50,524 bases of DNA from Candidatus Colinaster equi (lineage in GTDB: Bacteria; Bacillota; Clostridia; Lachnospirales; Lachnospiraceae), in contig JAGHVF010000001.1 in assembly GCA_018064425.1 (NCBI GenBank), forward strand, positions 1 through 50,524, in the 5' to 3' direction. Position 1 is the first letter of the stretch, and every line of letters begins with the position of its first letter. Below the pieces are notes generated by a model. It was not told the DNA's origin and did no database searches. It saw nothing but the letters and a program-made list of their open reading frames with translations. The position numbers and the translations under genes were made by a program. Positions 1-8,701 of this stretch are shown piece by piece.

Positions 1-119
1 TTAATGAATGCTTATCATTGTTTGAAACTTGATTGATCATTGTACAAATGGCTTAAATACTAGCTTTTTTGTGCAAAATAAATAAGAAAGTATAGAGAGT
101 AACAAATGATACTCTTGTT

Positions 120-758
120 GTGTTGCCTATAACAATTGTATGTGCAATTCTTTTATTGAAGACAGGACAGAATACAAAGATTAAGGGAGATGCAGCAATT
201 GCAATGATATCAGTTGGAGCACTGGCATTTGGCTATTTGCTTATGAATATCTTTTCAACATCATCCAATCTTTCAGGAGATGTGTGCTCTACATTGTTTG
301 GTTCAACATCGATTCTTACCTTGAAAAAAGAAGAGGTTTGGCTATGTGCTGTATTATCTATTGTGGTTGTGCTATTCTTCATTTTCTTTTATAACAAGAT
401 TTTTGATGTAACTTTTGACGAGAATTTTGCAAGATCAGTAGGAACTAAAGTCGATTTATATAATTTGATTATTGCGATAATAATAGCAGTGATTATTGTG
501 CTTGCAATGAATTTAGTTGGCTCATTACTGATTTCAGCTTTAATTATTTTTCCGGCTTTGTCGGCGATGCGTTGTTTTAACAGCTTTAAAAGCGTAACAA
601 TTTGTTCAGCAGTTATTTCTGTTATCTGTGCGTTAAGCGGAATTGTAATTTCAATTTTGGCTGGTACACCTGTTGGATCTACGATTGTAGCTGTAGATGT
701 TGTGGTGTTCTTTATATGTTACATAGCAGGGAAAATTGTGGGAGGAAGCAGAGCATGA
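120..758 (+). pseudogene. Metal ABC transporter permease (ABC-3 family), 5'-truncated
   Basis: This is the C-terminal three quarters of a zinc/manganese-type ABC-3 membrane permease, which normally pairs with an ATPase and a solute-binding lipoprotein to import divalent metal. The 212 residues contain about six hydrophobic segments and family-like stretches such as KIKGDAAIAMIS, NKIFDVTFDENFAR and LISALIIFPALSAMR. Family members are usually 260-290 residues, so roughly the first 60 (the first membrane helices) are missing. The only start is a GTG with no convincing ribosome site. The reading frame can be followed back to codon 96-98 but a TAG lies at 93-95, and none of the three frames upstream encodes the missing helices. 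I therefore read it as a truncated, probably non-functional gene; a short functional permease is less likely. The stop overlaps the start of the following lipoprotein gene. Confidence 0.7.
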
Positions 759-1246
759 GAAGAAATTTATTTGGATTTGTAATCATCATGATGATGGTAG
801 TAATGTTGACAGGTTGCGGAAATACGGATTCTAAAGCCCCACAGGTGATTCAGAATCAGATGCAGGAAGCTGATAATAATACAGAAGGAAGAACAACAGA
901 TGGCAATGTTGATGTAGATTTGACAAAACTTAGCAGTACGATGGTTTATTCAGAAGTTTATAATATGATGTATACTCCCGAGAATTATATCGGAAAAAAT
1001 GTAAAGCTGAGTGGAATGTTTGTGGCATATACCAATCAGGATGGAAGCCGGTATTATCCTGCGGTAATTATCGCAGACGCGACTGCCTGTTGTTCCCAGG
1101 GACTTGAATTTGTTTTAGAAGGTAATCCATCTTATCCGGAAGGGTATCCGGAAATAGAAACGGATATAACAGTTATAGGTACATTTGAGACTTATTTAGA
1201 GGATGGGAATACTTATTGTAGGTTGAAAAATGCAAAAATAGAATAG
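755..1246 (+). CDS. Putative lipoprotein next to the metal permease
   Basis: A 163-residue protein with a lipoprotein signal peptide: basic start MRRN, a hydrophobic stretch, and lipobox LTGC at about residues 20-23, so the mature protein should be lipid-anchored on the outer face of the membrane. The rest is an acidic, Gly/Tyr-rich globular domain (about 55-163) with an adjacent Cys pair (ATACCSQ) that might bind metal. The ATG overlaps the permease stop (ATGA) and GGAGG at 741-745 is its ribosome site, which indicates translational coupling. Small lipoproteins coupled to ABC-3 permeases suggest a role in metal capture or sensing; this is inference from context. I do not recognise a named family. 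A longer in-frame reading from 602 runs through the permease gene and is rejected. Confidence 0.8.
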   Translation: MRRNLFGFVIIMMMVVMLTGCGNTDSKAPQVIQNQMQEADNNTEGRTTDGNVDVDLTKLSSTMVYSEVYNMMYTPENYIGKNVKLSGMFVAYTNQDGSRYYPAVIIADATACCSQGLEFVLEGNPSYPEGYPEIETDITVIGTFETYLEDGNTYCRLKNAKIE

Positions 1247-1271
1247 CTTTGAAAATTCTATTTTCTTAATA

Positions 1272-1544
1272 GTGCTTAAAATTTTTACTTCTCTTGAAGT
1301 TAGATGGGAAAAACAACAAGAGCATATTGATGGAAACATTGCGGATGCATATTACACTTCGCAAGATAGGTCGATATTCTGCGCCGAGAACGAATCCAAC
1401 GCAGTATCAAACTATTATAAAGAGCAGGAAGCAATAAAAGAGGGCTACACAAATAAAACTTGGTGTACAGTTACGCATTTATGTATTGAATTTCGGCTTC
1501 CGAATAATATTGAACAAATCTCTGTATTTGAGGGCGTTGCATGA
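1272..1544 (+). CDS. Doubtful small ORF between lipoprotein and acyltransferase
   Basis: An open frame of 90 codons from a GTG, with a soluble, Glu/Asn-rich composition. It has no good ribosome site and its last 66 bases overlap the 3' end of the opposite-strand acyltransferase gene. I do not recognise a family. It may be a remnant of a larger gene lost in the same rearrangement that truncated the permease upstream, or chance. If it is not real, 1247-1478 holds no gene and no clear terminator. Confidence 0.2.
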   Translation: MLKIFTSLEVRWEKQQEHIDGNIADAYYTSQDRSIFCAENESNAVSNYYKEQEAIKEGYTNKTWCTVTHLCIEFRLPNNIEQISVFEGVA

Positions 1545-2684
1545 GAAATTGCCCTGCAATTCATAACTATTTTTGTTTTGTACAAGATGAACATCAAGAG
1601 TGTTACGCATATACACAAATATGGAGTCAATTTCGTTGTATTCAAGTTCTTTCTTTACACCATCAATGGTATATTCAATAATATCCGAATACACGTTGAC
1701 TCTTATATTTCTTAATTTGTCGCGTCGACCTGAGTGATGTAGGTTGGTGAGAACAAAATTATCACCAAACAGATACTCATGTGATCCATTGTTTCTGGCA
1801 GTAGAAAATTTCTCGTATAAGTGAGATTTCTGTCTGTCGCATAAGTCGGTAATAGTGTAAGTTTCGCCGTCGACAGTCTGTAAATAGCCATATTCATCGT
1901 AGGTAGATTTGAAACCACATTTGCATACAAGCTCAGTATTGGTGGTGGTCATATCGCTGATTTGGCCACATTTTGGACATTCATAGATACAACATTCAAG
2001 ACCTTTGCAGAGCTTTTTACCTTTATATTTGATACGAAGTTTATTTTGTATGGCATAGGCATCCGTATATAAGTGTTCATTGATTGCTGAAGTAATCTCG
2101 TCTACTGTCATAGTTTTGAGCTCATTTTTGCTTAGCGCGAATTCATTAAGAGTGATTTGGCCTTTTCGGGTTGTAACACCCCACCTTGGCTGAATAAAAT
2201 AGCCGCCGTTAGTTGTAAGCATAATGAGATTACATGAACTCATCTTGATTAGTTTGGCAATAGAAGTGTCAATATTTTGACTTTTTCCGTCAAAGGTCAT
2301 TGTGCCTGTGGGGAAAATCATAACATTCTCACCGCGCTTTAGACTTACGGCCATCTCGCGAATGGTATCATAAGCACTTACACCACGCATATGGATGATT
2401 ATATTCAGACAGTTTATAGCAAAACGTCTGTATAATGGATTTCTAAAGACATTTTCTCCGGATACAAAGCGGATATATGTCAGACCATAATATGAGTTAA
2501 CAAGGAATTGATCCACTTTTGTAACATGATTGGCTAATATCAAATTGCCACCTTCCGGAAGTGATCCGCCACTTGGATAAATATCGTGATTACGATATAG
2601 AAACAACCTTAAAGTGGTTGTTACAAAGCAATACCAGAATTTGTAATGCTTATCACGTTTTTTTATACTTTCTTCTTTTTTCAT
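1479..2684 (-). CDS. 1-acyl-glycerol-3-phosphate acyltransferase family protein with zinc ribbon
   Basis: A PlsC-type lysophosphatidate acyltransferase-like protein of 401 residues, longer than usual PlsC (about 200-250). The acyltransferase core lies at about 20-190: motif NHVTKVD at 52-58 is the catalytic NHX4D box and FPTGTMTFDG at 124-133 corresponds to the phosphate-binding FPEGT motif, with Thr replacing the usual Glu. A Cys-rich insert follows, with CCIYECPKCG at 231-240 and CKCG at 254-257, which looks like a zinc ribbon. The last 120 residues form a beta-rich domain of unknown role. It presumably acylates lysophospholipid or a related glycolipid at the membrane. It is transcribed divergently from the GAF-ABC gene. 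On its own strand there is an extended -10 (TGaTATAAT, complement of 2739-2747). Confidence 0.8.
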   Translation of the reverse strand: MKKEESIKKRDKHYKFWYCFVTTTLRLFLYRNHDIYPSGGSLPEGGNLILANHVTKVDQFLVNSYYGLTYIRFVSGENVFRNPLYRRFAINCLNIIIHMRGVSAYDTIREMAVSLKRGENVMIFPTGTMTFDGKSQNIDTSIAKLIKMSSCNLIMLTTNGGYFIQPRWGVTTRKGQITLNEFALSKNELKTMTVDEITSAINEHLYTDAYAIQNKLRIKYKGKKLCKGLECCIYECPKCGQISDMTTTNTELVCKCGFKSTYDEYGYLQTVDGETYTITDLCDRQKSHLYEKFSTARNNGSHEYLFGDNFVLTNLHHSGRRDKLRNIRVNVYSDIIEYTIDGVKKELEYNEIDSIFVYMRNTLDVHLVQNKNSYELQGNFSCNALKYRDLFNIIRKPKFNT

Positions 2685-2738
2685 TACGGTGGCTCCCTAG
2701 GGTGAGGATGAGTGACAACTCTTTTGTTGACTTCAATC

Positions 2739-2774
2739 ATTATATCAAAATTGTGTTCATTTGAATATTCAAAT
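2739..2774 (-). promoter_or_regulatory. Divergent promoter region with 16-bp palindrome
   Basis: The complement of 2739-2747 reads TGATATAAT, an extended -10 pointing toward the acyltransferase gene. Just upstream of it, 2759-2774 is a perfect 16-bp palindrome, ATTTGAATATTCAAAT. Such a site between divergent genes is a plausible repressor or activator operator; the binding protein is unknown. Confidence 0.45.
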
Positions 2775-2805
2775 AATGTATCTAGCATGCGAGCAAATTT
2801 GATTT

Positions 2806-2852
2806 TTGACAATGAATATGCGATAATTTTTTTGGAAATATAATGGTAAAAT
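2806..2852 (+). promoter_or_regulatory. Probable promoter of the GAF-ABC operon
   Basis: The stretch contains TTGACA (2806-2811), TATAAT (2839-2844) and an extended -10, TGGTAAAAT (2844-2852). The TTGACA is too far from either -10 for a classical pair, so the extended -10 near 2850, about 20 bases upstream of the start codon, is the best guess. The exact start site is uncertain. Confidence 0.4.
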
Positions 2853-2875
2853 TATGTATATACAGGTAAAGGATA

Positions 2876-4093
2876 ATGAAAGATAAGATATTTGATTATT
2901 TTAGAGTAATAGGACAGATTAATGCACAGATTTCCAAAGCGAATTCAATTGACGAAGCATTACATGTAAGCCTGAAACTCATACATGACATATTTGAAAT
3001 GGATGCATCCATACTGTGGTATGAGACTGATAATAGGGAAGTGTTAAGACCATTTTTCTGGTATGGTTCATATGATTTTACTTCTGTCGCAAATGAAAAA
3101 AATGATGGAAGCGTCGGCACCTGTATTACGAGTCAGGCTGCAGTCAGACAGTTGGATTATAAGGTGGGCAGTGACAACTTTGTCGACACATATTTTAATG
3201 ACAAGAAGGTAATATCGAATCTTGTTGTACCGATTACTTGCAGAACTGAATTGATTGGTTGTATTCAGCTTATCAAGTTTGAAGGTGGGGAGGCTATCGA
3301 AGAGGATTTGGCAGATGTATGTGAGATACTTGCAGACATGGTAGGCCTTGCATTGTTGGAAAATGAAAAAATAGTTGGAGAATATAAGTTTAACAAAGTA
3401 ATTCTTAGTACAAGAGGAATCCATAAATCATTTAAAAGCGGTGAAGAGATGTCTCACATTCTGAAGGGTGTCAATCTGGATGTATACGAGGGAGAATTTC
3501 TTGCAATTTTAGGAGAATCAGGATGCGGTAAGTCGACTTATCTCAATATTATTGGAGGAATGGACCAGGCAGATGAGGGTTCATTTTTATTTATGGGTAA
3601 GGAGATGGTTAACGCAACTATTGGTGAACTGACAGATTATAGAAGATATAATATAGGATTTGTATTCCAGAGTTATAATCTTATGCCCAATCTTACGGCA
3701 AAACAGAATTTGCAGTTGATAGCTGAATTGGTAGATAATCCGATGAATGTTGATGAGGCACTTGAGATGGTAGGTTTGTCTGAAAAGAAGAACAGATATC
3801 CGGGACAACTTTCAGGTGGTCAACAACAACGTATTTCCATTGCCAGGGCACTTGTTAAGAAACCTAAGATTATTTTTGCCGATGAGCCCACAGCAGCACT
3901 TGATTATGAGACAAGTATTGAGGTGCTTTCCGTTTTTGAGAAAGTTGTAAAAGCAGGAACTACACTTGTAATGGTAACTCACAATGAGGAGATTACCAGA
4001 ATGGCTGATAGAGTGTTGCGTTTTAGAAATGGCCAGACATATGAAATAACTATAAATAAGAATCCTGTTTCAGCTAATGAATTGGTGTGGTAG
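2876..4093 (+). CDS. GAF domain-ABC transporter ATPase fusion
   Basis: A 405-residue fusion. Residues about 10-162 form a GAF-like sensory domain (FEMDASILWYE, NLVVPI and GCIQLIKF are typical strands). Residues about 175-400 are a MacB/LolD/SalX-type ABC ATPase with Walker A GESGCGKST (213-221), Q-loop FVFQSYN (262-268), signature LSGGQQQR (312-319), Walker B IIFADEP (332-338) and H-loop THN (368-370). All catalytic residues are present. It is followed after 50 bases by an FtsX-type permease that should be its membrane partner. ATPases of this class normally lack a regulatory GAF domain, so transport may be gated by a small ligand, redox state or another cytosolic cue (inference). The start is the ATG after the AGGTAAAGG ribosome site. 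Confidence 0.85.
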   Translation: MKDKIFDYFRVIGQINAQISKANSIDEALHVSLKLIHDIFEMDASILWYETDNREVLRPFFWYGSYDFTSVANEKNDGSVGTCITSQAAVRQLDYKVGSDNFVDTYFNDKKVISNLVVPITCRTELIGCIQLIKFEGGEAIEEDLADVCEILADMVGLALLENEKIVGEYKFNKVILSTRGIHKSFKSGEEMSHILKGVNLDVYEGEFLAILGESGCGKSTYLNIIGGMDQADEGSFLFMGKEMVNATIGELTDYRRYNIGFVFQSYNLMPNLTAKQNLQLIAELVDNPMNVDEALEMVGLSEKKNRYPGQLSGGQQQRISIARALVKKPKIIFADEPTAALDYETSIEVLSVFEKVVKAGTTLVMVTHNEEITRMADRVLRFRNGQTYEITINKNPVSANELVW

Positions 4094-4143
4094 TAATACT
4101 GAATGCAACCAATGATGATAGACTTTTGGCAGGAAAGAGCTGA

Positions 4144-6855
4144 TTGGGTATATATATGAAAAAGACACACTTTATAGAATTAATCAATAACATAAGAAGA
4201 ACGCGTGTTGCATTCATATCAATTATGATTTTTGTGGCACTTGGAGTGGCAATATTCCTTGGTTTTTCATGGATAGGTGATGGACTGGTAATATCATGCG
4301 TGAATAATAATGATGTCCATAATATGCATGATTTGCATATAAAGTCGCCTATCGGATTGAATAGCGCAGATATGGAAAAATTAGCCGATGCTGAAGGTGT
4401 TGCTAACATAGAAGATCAGTTAATTGTATATGATTTTTTTACTTTCAACGATAAGGACTATCAGGCTAAACTTACGAGCATTACGCCTACAGTTGATACG
4501 CTCACATTGGTAGATGGCAGACTGCCTGAGAATGATAATGAGGTGGCCATTGATTTTACAATTGCGGAGAGTGAAGGAATTAAGGTTGGCGATGTCATTA
4601 CTTTCAATAGTATTGCAAAAACAGAGACAGATGGTATTGCCAAAATTATTAAGTTTGATGTCGATAATGATGATATTGCCGAGTTATTTGCAGAGAATGA
4701 AGAATCAGTTGAATATTTGACAAATGATGAGTTTGTTATAACCGGCACAGTACTTAGTCCGCTTTATGTAAATACTATATCTGCTAAGTACGGTTTATCA
4801 CCAACAAATGGGATTGGTATTGATGTGGGATTATATGCAGATAAGTCTGCGTTTAAAGCAGATGCCTTTGAAGGGGCTAACGATATTCTCATTGTAGGCG
4901 ATAATCTTAAAGGAATCTATCCCAATTCGGATGAATATAGGGAAAAGAATGATCAGTTCAAAGAAGAACTTGCGGGAATTATAGACGAGATAGAGGCAGA
5001 TAAGAGGACTTATTTTAATGCGAAGATAGATTCTATTCGAGCAAAGGTTAATGATAAGAGGGACGAAGTTCTGCAGCAGGAAGAAATGCTTAAGCAGTTA
5101 AACGCTATGTCTCAAGAGAATATGACAGATATTGAGGAGGCTTTAAAAAGTTTCGATGAGATTGATGAGAAACTTGATGAACTTACCAATAATCAGGGCC
5201 TGACAGACTTGCATATAAGCAATAGGAGCTCAGTGGCATATTTGAATAATGTTGATATTCTAATGAATATGACCAAGAAACTGAGATTTAGTATGGCTGG
5301 TCTCTTCTTCCTGATTGGAATACTTATATGTTATAGTGCACTGACAAGAATAATATATTCTCAAATCATATGTATAGGAACTAAAAAGGCGTTAGGTTTC
5401 AGCCGTAGAGACGTAATCGTCTATTATCTTTTGTACGGTGGTTGTGCCACAGTCCTTGGGTGTGTAGCAGGGGTGCTTATCGGCATTATTTGTGAAAAAT
5501 TACTTTTAGGCAGATTGAGTGTACTATTCATATTTGATAGCTATGTCAATTATATCGGAATAAAGGAAGCCATAATAATATCAATATTGCAACTTGTAGT
5601 TATAACAATAGTTTCCTATATTGCTTCATTGGATGTTTTGCGAAGAAGGGCAATTGAACTACTCAATGATAATACTAAGCCGTTGGGTAAGAGGCATTTT
5701 TATGAGGATTTTAAATGGTGGGAAAAACTGCCGCTTTATAACAAGATTGTGGTAAATAATTTTGTCACAGATACCAAACGTGTTATAGGTACTGTAATTG
5801 GTATTACCGGTTGTACTGCCTTAATTGTTACAGGTATGACGTTTAAACGAAGTATTGATAAGAGCTATGATTTGCAATTTGATGACTATTACCTGTTTGA
5901 CAACATTGTCTATTTTGATCCGAATACAGGGGAGAATACAGCAGAAGAAATAGAGGCAGTTTTAGATGAATATGGAATTGTAAATGCAAAGACCAAGATA
6001 ACTTATGCTATGTTAGATGAACCGGATGGAAAATTGACAAATCTTATGATTTATGTTCCGGTAGATGTTGAAGACTTTAAGAAATTGGTTAAACTTGAGC
6101 CTCAGGAAAGTGTGGACGGAGTTGATCCATATGATGGCATATGGGGGCAGTATGCTTATAGAAATTATTATAAGGATATAGATGCATATAAGTTTGATGT
6201 AACTACACTTGATAATGATGAGATTAAAGTGGAATTGGACGGATTTGTAAAAAGTCATTTAACGGTTGGAAATATGTATGCTTCAAAGGAAGCGTATGAG
6301 CAGCAGTTTGATGATGATGCAACGCCTAATGCTTTCATTTGCAAATATGATAATGTGGATGCAAAGGAAGTTAATGCCAGACTTAAATCTATAGATGGAT
6401 ACCAGAATACCAACGATTATATTGATGTGGCTAAACATTCATTTGGTATGATATCGGTTATATCTGACGCTTTAGCTTATATCTATATCGCGCTAGCTGT
6501 TATTTTATCGGTGCTTATGGTATATAACCTTTTTGTTCAGTTCATTGAAGAGAAGAGAAAAGAACTAATCGTAATGAGAATTAACGGCTTTTCTCTTAAG
6601 TCGGTTTATAGGTATGTATATATAGATGCAATCGCCCTTACAGTAATTGGTGTGATATTTGGAACTATAGTCGGTTGCATAATGGGAGATATATCAGTTG
6701 CAAATTTTGAGAGTTCAATATCATATTTTGTGAAAACACCGGATTTGGTTAGTTGTGTGACAGGAATTGGGGGAGCTTCAATTTTTACATTTATCATGTG
6801 CAAGGTAGCACTTCTTAGAGTGAAGAACTTTAGTTTATCTGATATGACTAAATAG
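4144..6855 (+). CDS. FtsX/MacB-type ABC transporter permease
   Basis: A 903-residue permease with two FtsX-like halves. Predicted membrane helices: about 22-42, 380-403, 426-455, 474-498, 545-566, 768-800, 822-848 and 867-893. A large extracytoplasmic domain (about 45-375) ends in a charged coiled coil (about 285-355), and a second external domain lies at about 570-765. This layout fits permeases that move lipids, peptides or lipoproteins, or transmit mechanical signals, powered by the GAF-ABC ATPase upstream. Start choice: AGGAAAG at 4131-4137 sits 6 bases before TTG 4144 but 18 bases before the first ATG (4156), so the TTG is favoured; the ATG would shorten the protein by four residues. The substrate is unknown. 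Confidence 0.85.
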   Translation: MGIYMKKTHFIELINNIRRTRVAFISIMIFVALGVAIFLGFSWIGDGLVISCVNNNDVHNMHDLHIKSPIGLNSADMEKLADAEGVANIEDQLIVYDFFTFNDKDYQAKLTSITPTVDTLTLVDGRLPENDNEVAIDFTIAESEGIKVGDVITFNSIAKTETDGIAKIIKFDVDNDDIAELFAENEESVEYLTNDEFVITGTVLSPLYVNTISAKYGLSPTNGIGIDVGLYADKSAFKADAFEGANDILIVGDNLKGIYPNSDEYREKNDQFKEELAGIIDEIEADKRTYFNAKIDSIRAKVNDKRDEVLQQEEMLKQLNAMSQENMTDIEEALKSFDEIDEKLDELTNNQGLTDLHISNRSSVAYLNNVDILMNMTKKLRFSMAGLFFLIGILICYSALTRIIYSQIICIGTKKALGFSRRDVIVYYLLYGGCATVLGCVAGVLIGIICEKLLLGRLSVLFIFDSYVNYIGIKEAIIISILQLVVITIVSYIASLDVLRRRAIELLNDNTKPLGKRHFYEDFKWWEKLPLYNKIVVNNFVTDTKRVIGTVIGITGCTALIVTGMTFKRSIDKSYDLQFDDYYLFDNIVYFDPNTGENTAEEIEAVLDEYGIVNAKTKITYAMLDEPDGKLTNLMIYVPVDVEDFKKLVKLEPQESVDGVDPYDGIWGQYAYRNYYKDIDAYKFDVTTLDNDEIKVELDGFVKSHLTVGNMYASKEAYEQQFDDDATPNAFICKYDNVDAKEVNARLKSIDGYQNTNDYIDVAKHSFGMISVISDALAYIYIALAVILSVLMVYNLFVQFIEEKRKELIVMRINGFSLKSVYRYVYIDAIALTVIGVIFGTIVGCIMGDISVANFESSISYFVKTPDLVSCVTGIGGASIFTFIMCKVALLRVKNFSLSDMTK

Positions 6856-6869
6856 AAAAGGGCGTAAAA

Positions 6870-8276
6870 GTGGATTATTCAGCGGCAAATCAGCAATTAT
6901 GGAATCCGTTATTACAAATATGCCTCATTGCAGTATTTGTGATAATGGCTAATATTATCAGAAGAAAAACAACTTTTTTCAAGAACAGTTTGATGCCAAC
7001 AGCGGTTCTTGCAGGATTTCTGCTTTTGATTCTTAAGATTACAAACATAATATATGTGGATGTAAGATTTATGGAAATGCTTACCTATCACTGTATAGCG
7101 ATAGGGTTTATTGCTATGTCGCTTCGTGTGCCGGCCGTAAAGGATAAGGATACAAGTGACCATGTTGGTCTTAGAAGCGGTGCATTGATAGTAAGTACCT
7201 ATCTTATTCAGAGTATAGCAGGACTGATTATTTCAATAGGACTTGCATATACTATAATGCCAGGCTTTTTTAAAGCGTCGGGGATTTTACTTCCATTAGG
7301 ATATGGTCAAGGTCCGGGACAGGCTAATAATACTGGTACTACATACGAGATTACCTGGGGCTTCACAGGGGGAAGGAGTTTTGGACTTGCTCTTGCGGCA
7401 GCAGGATATATATGCGCTTGTGTGGTAGGAGTACTTGTACTGAATATTCTTGCAAAAAAGGGAAAGATTAAAAAAGTCAATCACGAGAAAGTGTCTGGCT
7501 CTGTTACGGTTGATACTTTTCAGTCCGAATCAGAGATTCCGATATCAGAGTCCATAGATAGATTTTCTATTCAAGTGGCCCTGGTGTTTGCTGTATATAT
7601 GATTACATATCTTGTAACAAAATTTGTGACAGGCTTTTTATCAACATATATTCCGGGTGTAGCTTCGCTCGTCAACAGTTTGCTTTGGGGCTTCAATTTC
7701 ATAGTTGGCTCGGCATTTGCCTTTGCAGTAAGAGCACTACTTGATAAACTTAGAAGAAGTAACATAGTAAAGCACCAATATCAGAATAACTACCTTTTAT
7801 CAAGAATATCAGGTGTAGCTTTTGATATCATGATTGTTGCGGGAATAGCATCAATAGAGTTGGAAGAGCTTAATGGCTTGTGGCTTCCGTTTGCACTTAT
7901 GGCACTAATGGGAGCTATAGTAACATATTTGCATCTAGCGTGTCTTAGCAGAGTGTTGTACAAAAATTATTATTATGAGGGGCTCATTTCTATGTATGGA
8001 ATGATGACAGGTACAATAAGCTCAGGCGTACTGTTACTTAGAGAGCTGGATCCATATATGGAAACTCCTGCGGCAAATAATCTGGTGGTTGGTTCGAGTT
8101 TCGCAATATTATTTGGTATTCCAATGCTTATTCTTATTGGAATAGCACCTAAGTCGGATTTGATGCTTTGGGTAGCATTTGCCTGTTTTGCGATATATTA
8201 TATCTTACTGTGCGCAGTAGTGATGCACAAACCGAATTGTAAGTTTTTTTTCTTAAAAAAGCAAAAGAAACAGTAA
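6870..8276 (+). CDS. Sodium/glutamate symporter-like (GltS family) membrane protein
   Basis: A 468-residue integral membrane protein with about 11 hydrophobic helices and a hydrophilic central loop (about 205-230). The glycine-rich loop LLPLGYGQGPGQANNTG at about 141-157 and the later GMMTGTISSGVLLLRELDP resemble the paired re-entrant loops of GltS-type sodium-coupled anion symporters. It likely takes up or exchanges an anionic amino acid or other carboxylate; glutamate is not proven. The GTG start follows GAAAAGGGCG with proper spacing, and only 14 bases separate it from the FtsX permease, so the three genes 2876-8276 probably form one operon. The functional link between a sodium symporter and the ABC module is unclear. 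Confidence 0.75.
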   Translation: MDYSAANQQLWNPLLQICLIAVFVIMANIIRRKTTFFKNSLMPTAVLAGFLLLILKITNIIYVDVRFMEMLTYHCIAIGFIAMSLRVPAVKDKDTSDHVGLRSGALIVSTYLIQSIAGLIISIGLAYTIMPGFFKASGILLPLGYGQGPGQANNTGTTYEITWGFTGGRSFGLALAAAGYICACVVGVLVLNILAKKGKIKKVNHEKVSGSVTVDTFQSESEIPISESIDRFSIQVALVFAVYMITYLVTKFVTGFLSTYIPGVASLVNSLLWGFNFIVGSAFAFAVRALLDKLRRSNIVKHQYQNNYLLSRISGVAFDIMIVAGIASIELEELNGLWLPFALMALMGAIVTYLHLACLSRVLYKNYYYEGLISMYGMMTGTISSGVLLLRELDPYMETPAANNLVVGSSFAILFGIPMLILIGIAPKSDLMLWVAFACFAIYYILLCAVVMHKPNCKFFFLKKQKKQ

Positions 8277-8352
8277 GTGCTTTATTGATTGGGCGGTAGT
8301 ATATACCGACGTAGGAATAATTAGGGTAAGTAAACTTGTTTGGTAATGAAAT

Positions 8353-8460
8353 TTGAAAAAGCGATAAATTTGTCGTATGATATCTTTTATCCTGTAGGAG
8401 TGATATTTGGAATCATAACAGCAAGTATTTTATGACCTCGGCATAATTGCCGGGGTTTTT
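8353..8460 (+). ncRNA. Candidate short transcript 1 (promoter plus terminator, no gene)
   Basis: TTGAAA (8353-8358), a 17-bp spacer and TATGAT (8376-8381) make a good sigma-A promoter. About 75 nt further a hairpin, CCTCGGC-ATAATT-GCCGGGG (8436-8455), is followed by five T, a convincing intrinsic terminator. The only frame inside is an 11-codon GTG ORF (8400-8435) whose AGGAG abuts the start, so translation is doubtful. A small RNA or a leader that terminates constitutively are both possible. Confidence 0.45.
8436..8460 (+). terminator. Intrinsic terminator downstream of symporter gene
   Basis: A 7-bp stem with one G-U pair, a 6-nt loop and a TTTTT tail. It ends candidate transcript 1 and any readthrough from the GAF-ABC/FtsX/GltS operon. 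Confidence 0.75.
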
Positions 8461-8490
8461 CAGTATAACGGGTTCAATTTAGAAAGGGTG

Positions 8491-8569
8491 TGATATAATG
8501 ACTTAAATTCTAATTGAACTAAGTCGATGCGCGACGGCCTGCCAAGGCTGTGGCGCAGTTTTTATTTTT
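8491..8569 (+). ncRNA. Candidate short transcript 2 (extended -10 plus strong hairpin)
   Basis: TGATATAAT at 8491-8499 is a full extended -10. From 8528 a long hairpin starts: TGCGC (8528-8532) pairs with GCGCA (8553-8557), and ACGGCC (8534-8539) with GGCTGT (8546-8551), loop TGCCAA; a GTTTTTATTTTT tail follows. A small inverted repeat, GACTTA/TAAGTC (8500-8505, 8520-8525), straddles the expected start site. The predicted RNA is only about 60 nt, mostly terminator stem. It could be an sRNA, or simply a second terminator. Confidence 0.4.
8528..8569 (+). terminator. Strong GC-rich intrinsic terminator
   Basis: An 11-bp interrupted stem (one G-G mismatch, one G-U) with a 6-nt loop and a T-rich tail. 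With the terminator at 8436-8460 it insulates the module upstream from the one downstream. Confidence 0.75.
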
Positions 8570-8701
8570 GAATTTACACCATTATATGGACTTTATCATA
8601 TCTGATGCCGGAAATGGCAAAAAAGTGCAATCCCGGCAACGGGGAAGCCACAAACGCCAGAAAAGCCGCAAAAGCTGAAGAAGCTGTTGCCAATCACCGC
8701 A

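Noticed and set aside
602..754. Upstream extension of the lipoprotein frame
   Set aside because: It lies inside the permease gene and would hide the lipoprotein signal peptide.
8400..8435. 11-codon hydrophobic ORF (GTG start) inside candidate transcript 1, reminiscent of a small toxin
   Set aside because: The AGGAG abuts the start codon with no spacer, the peptide is too short and matches no toxin family known to me.
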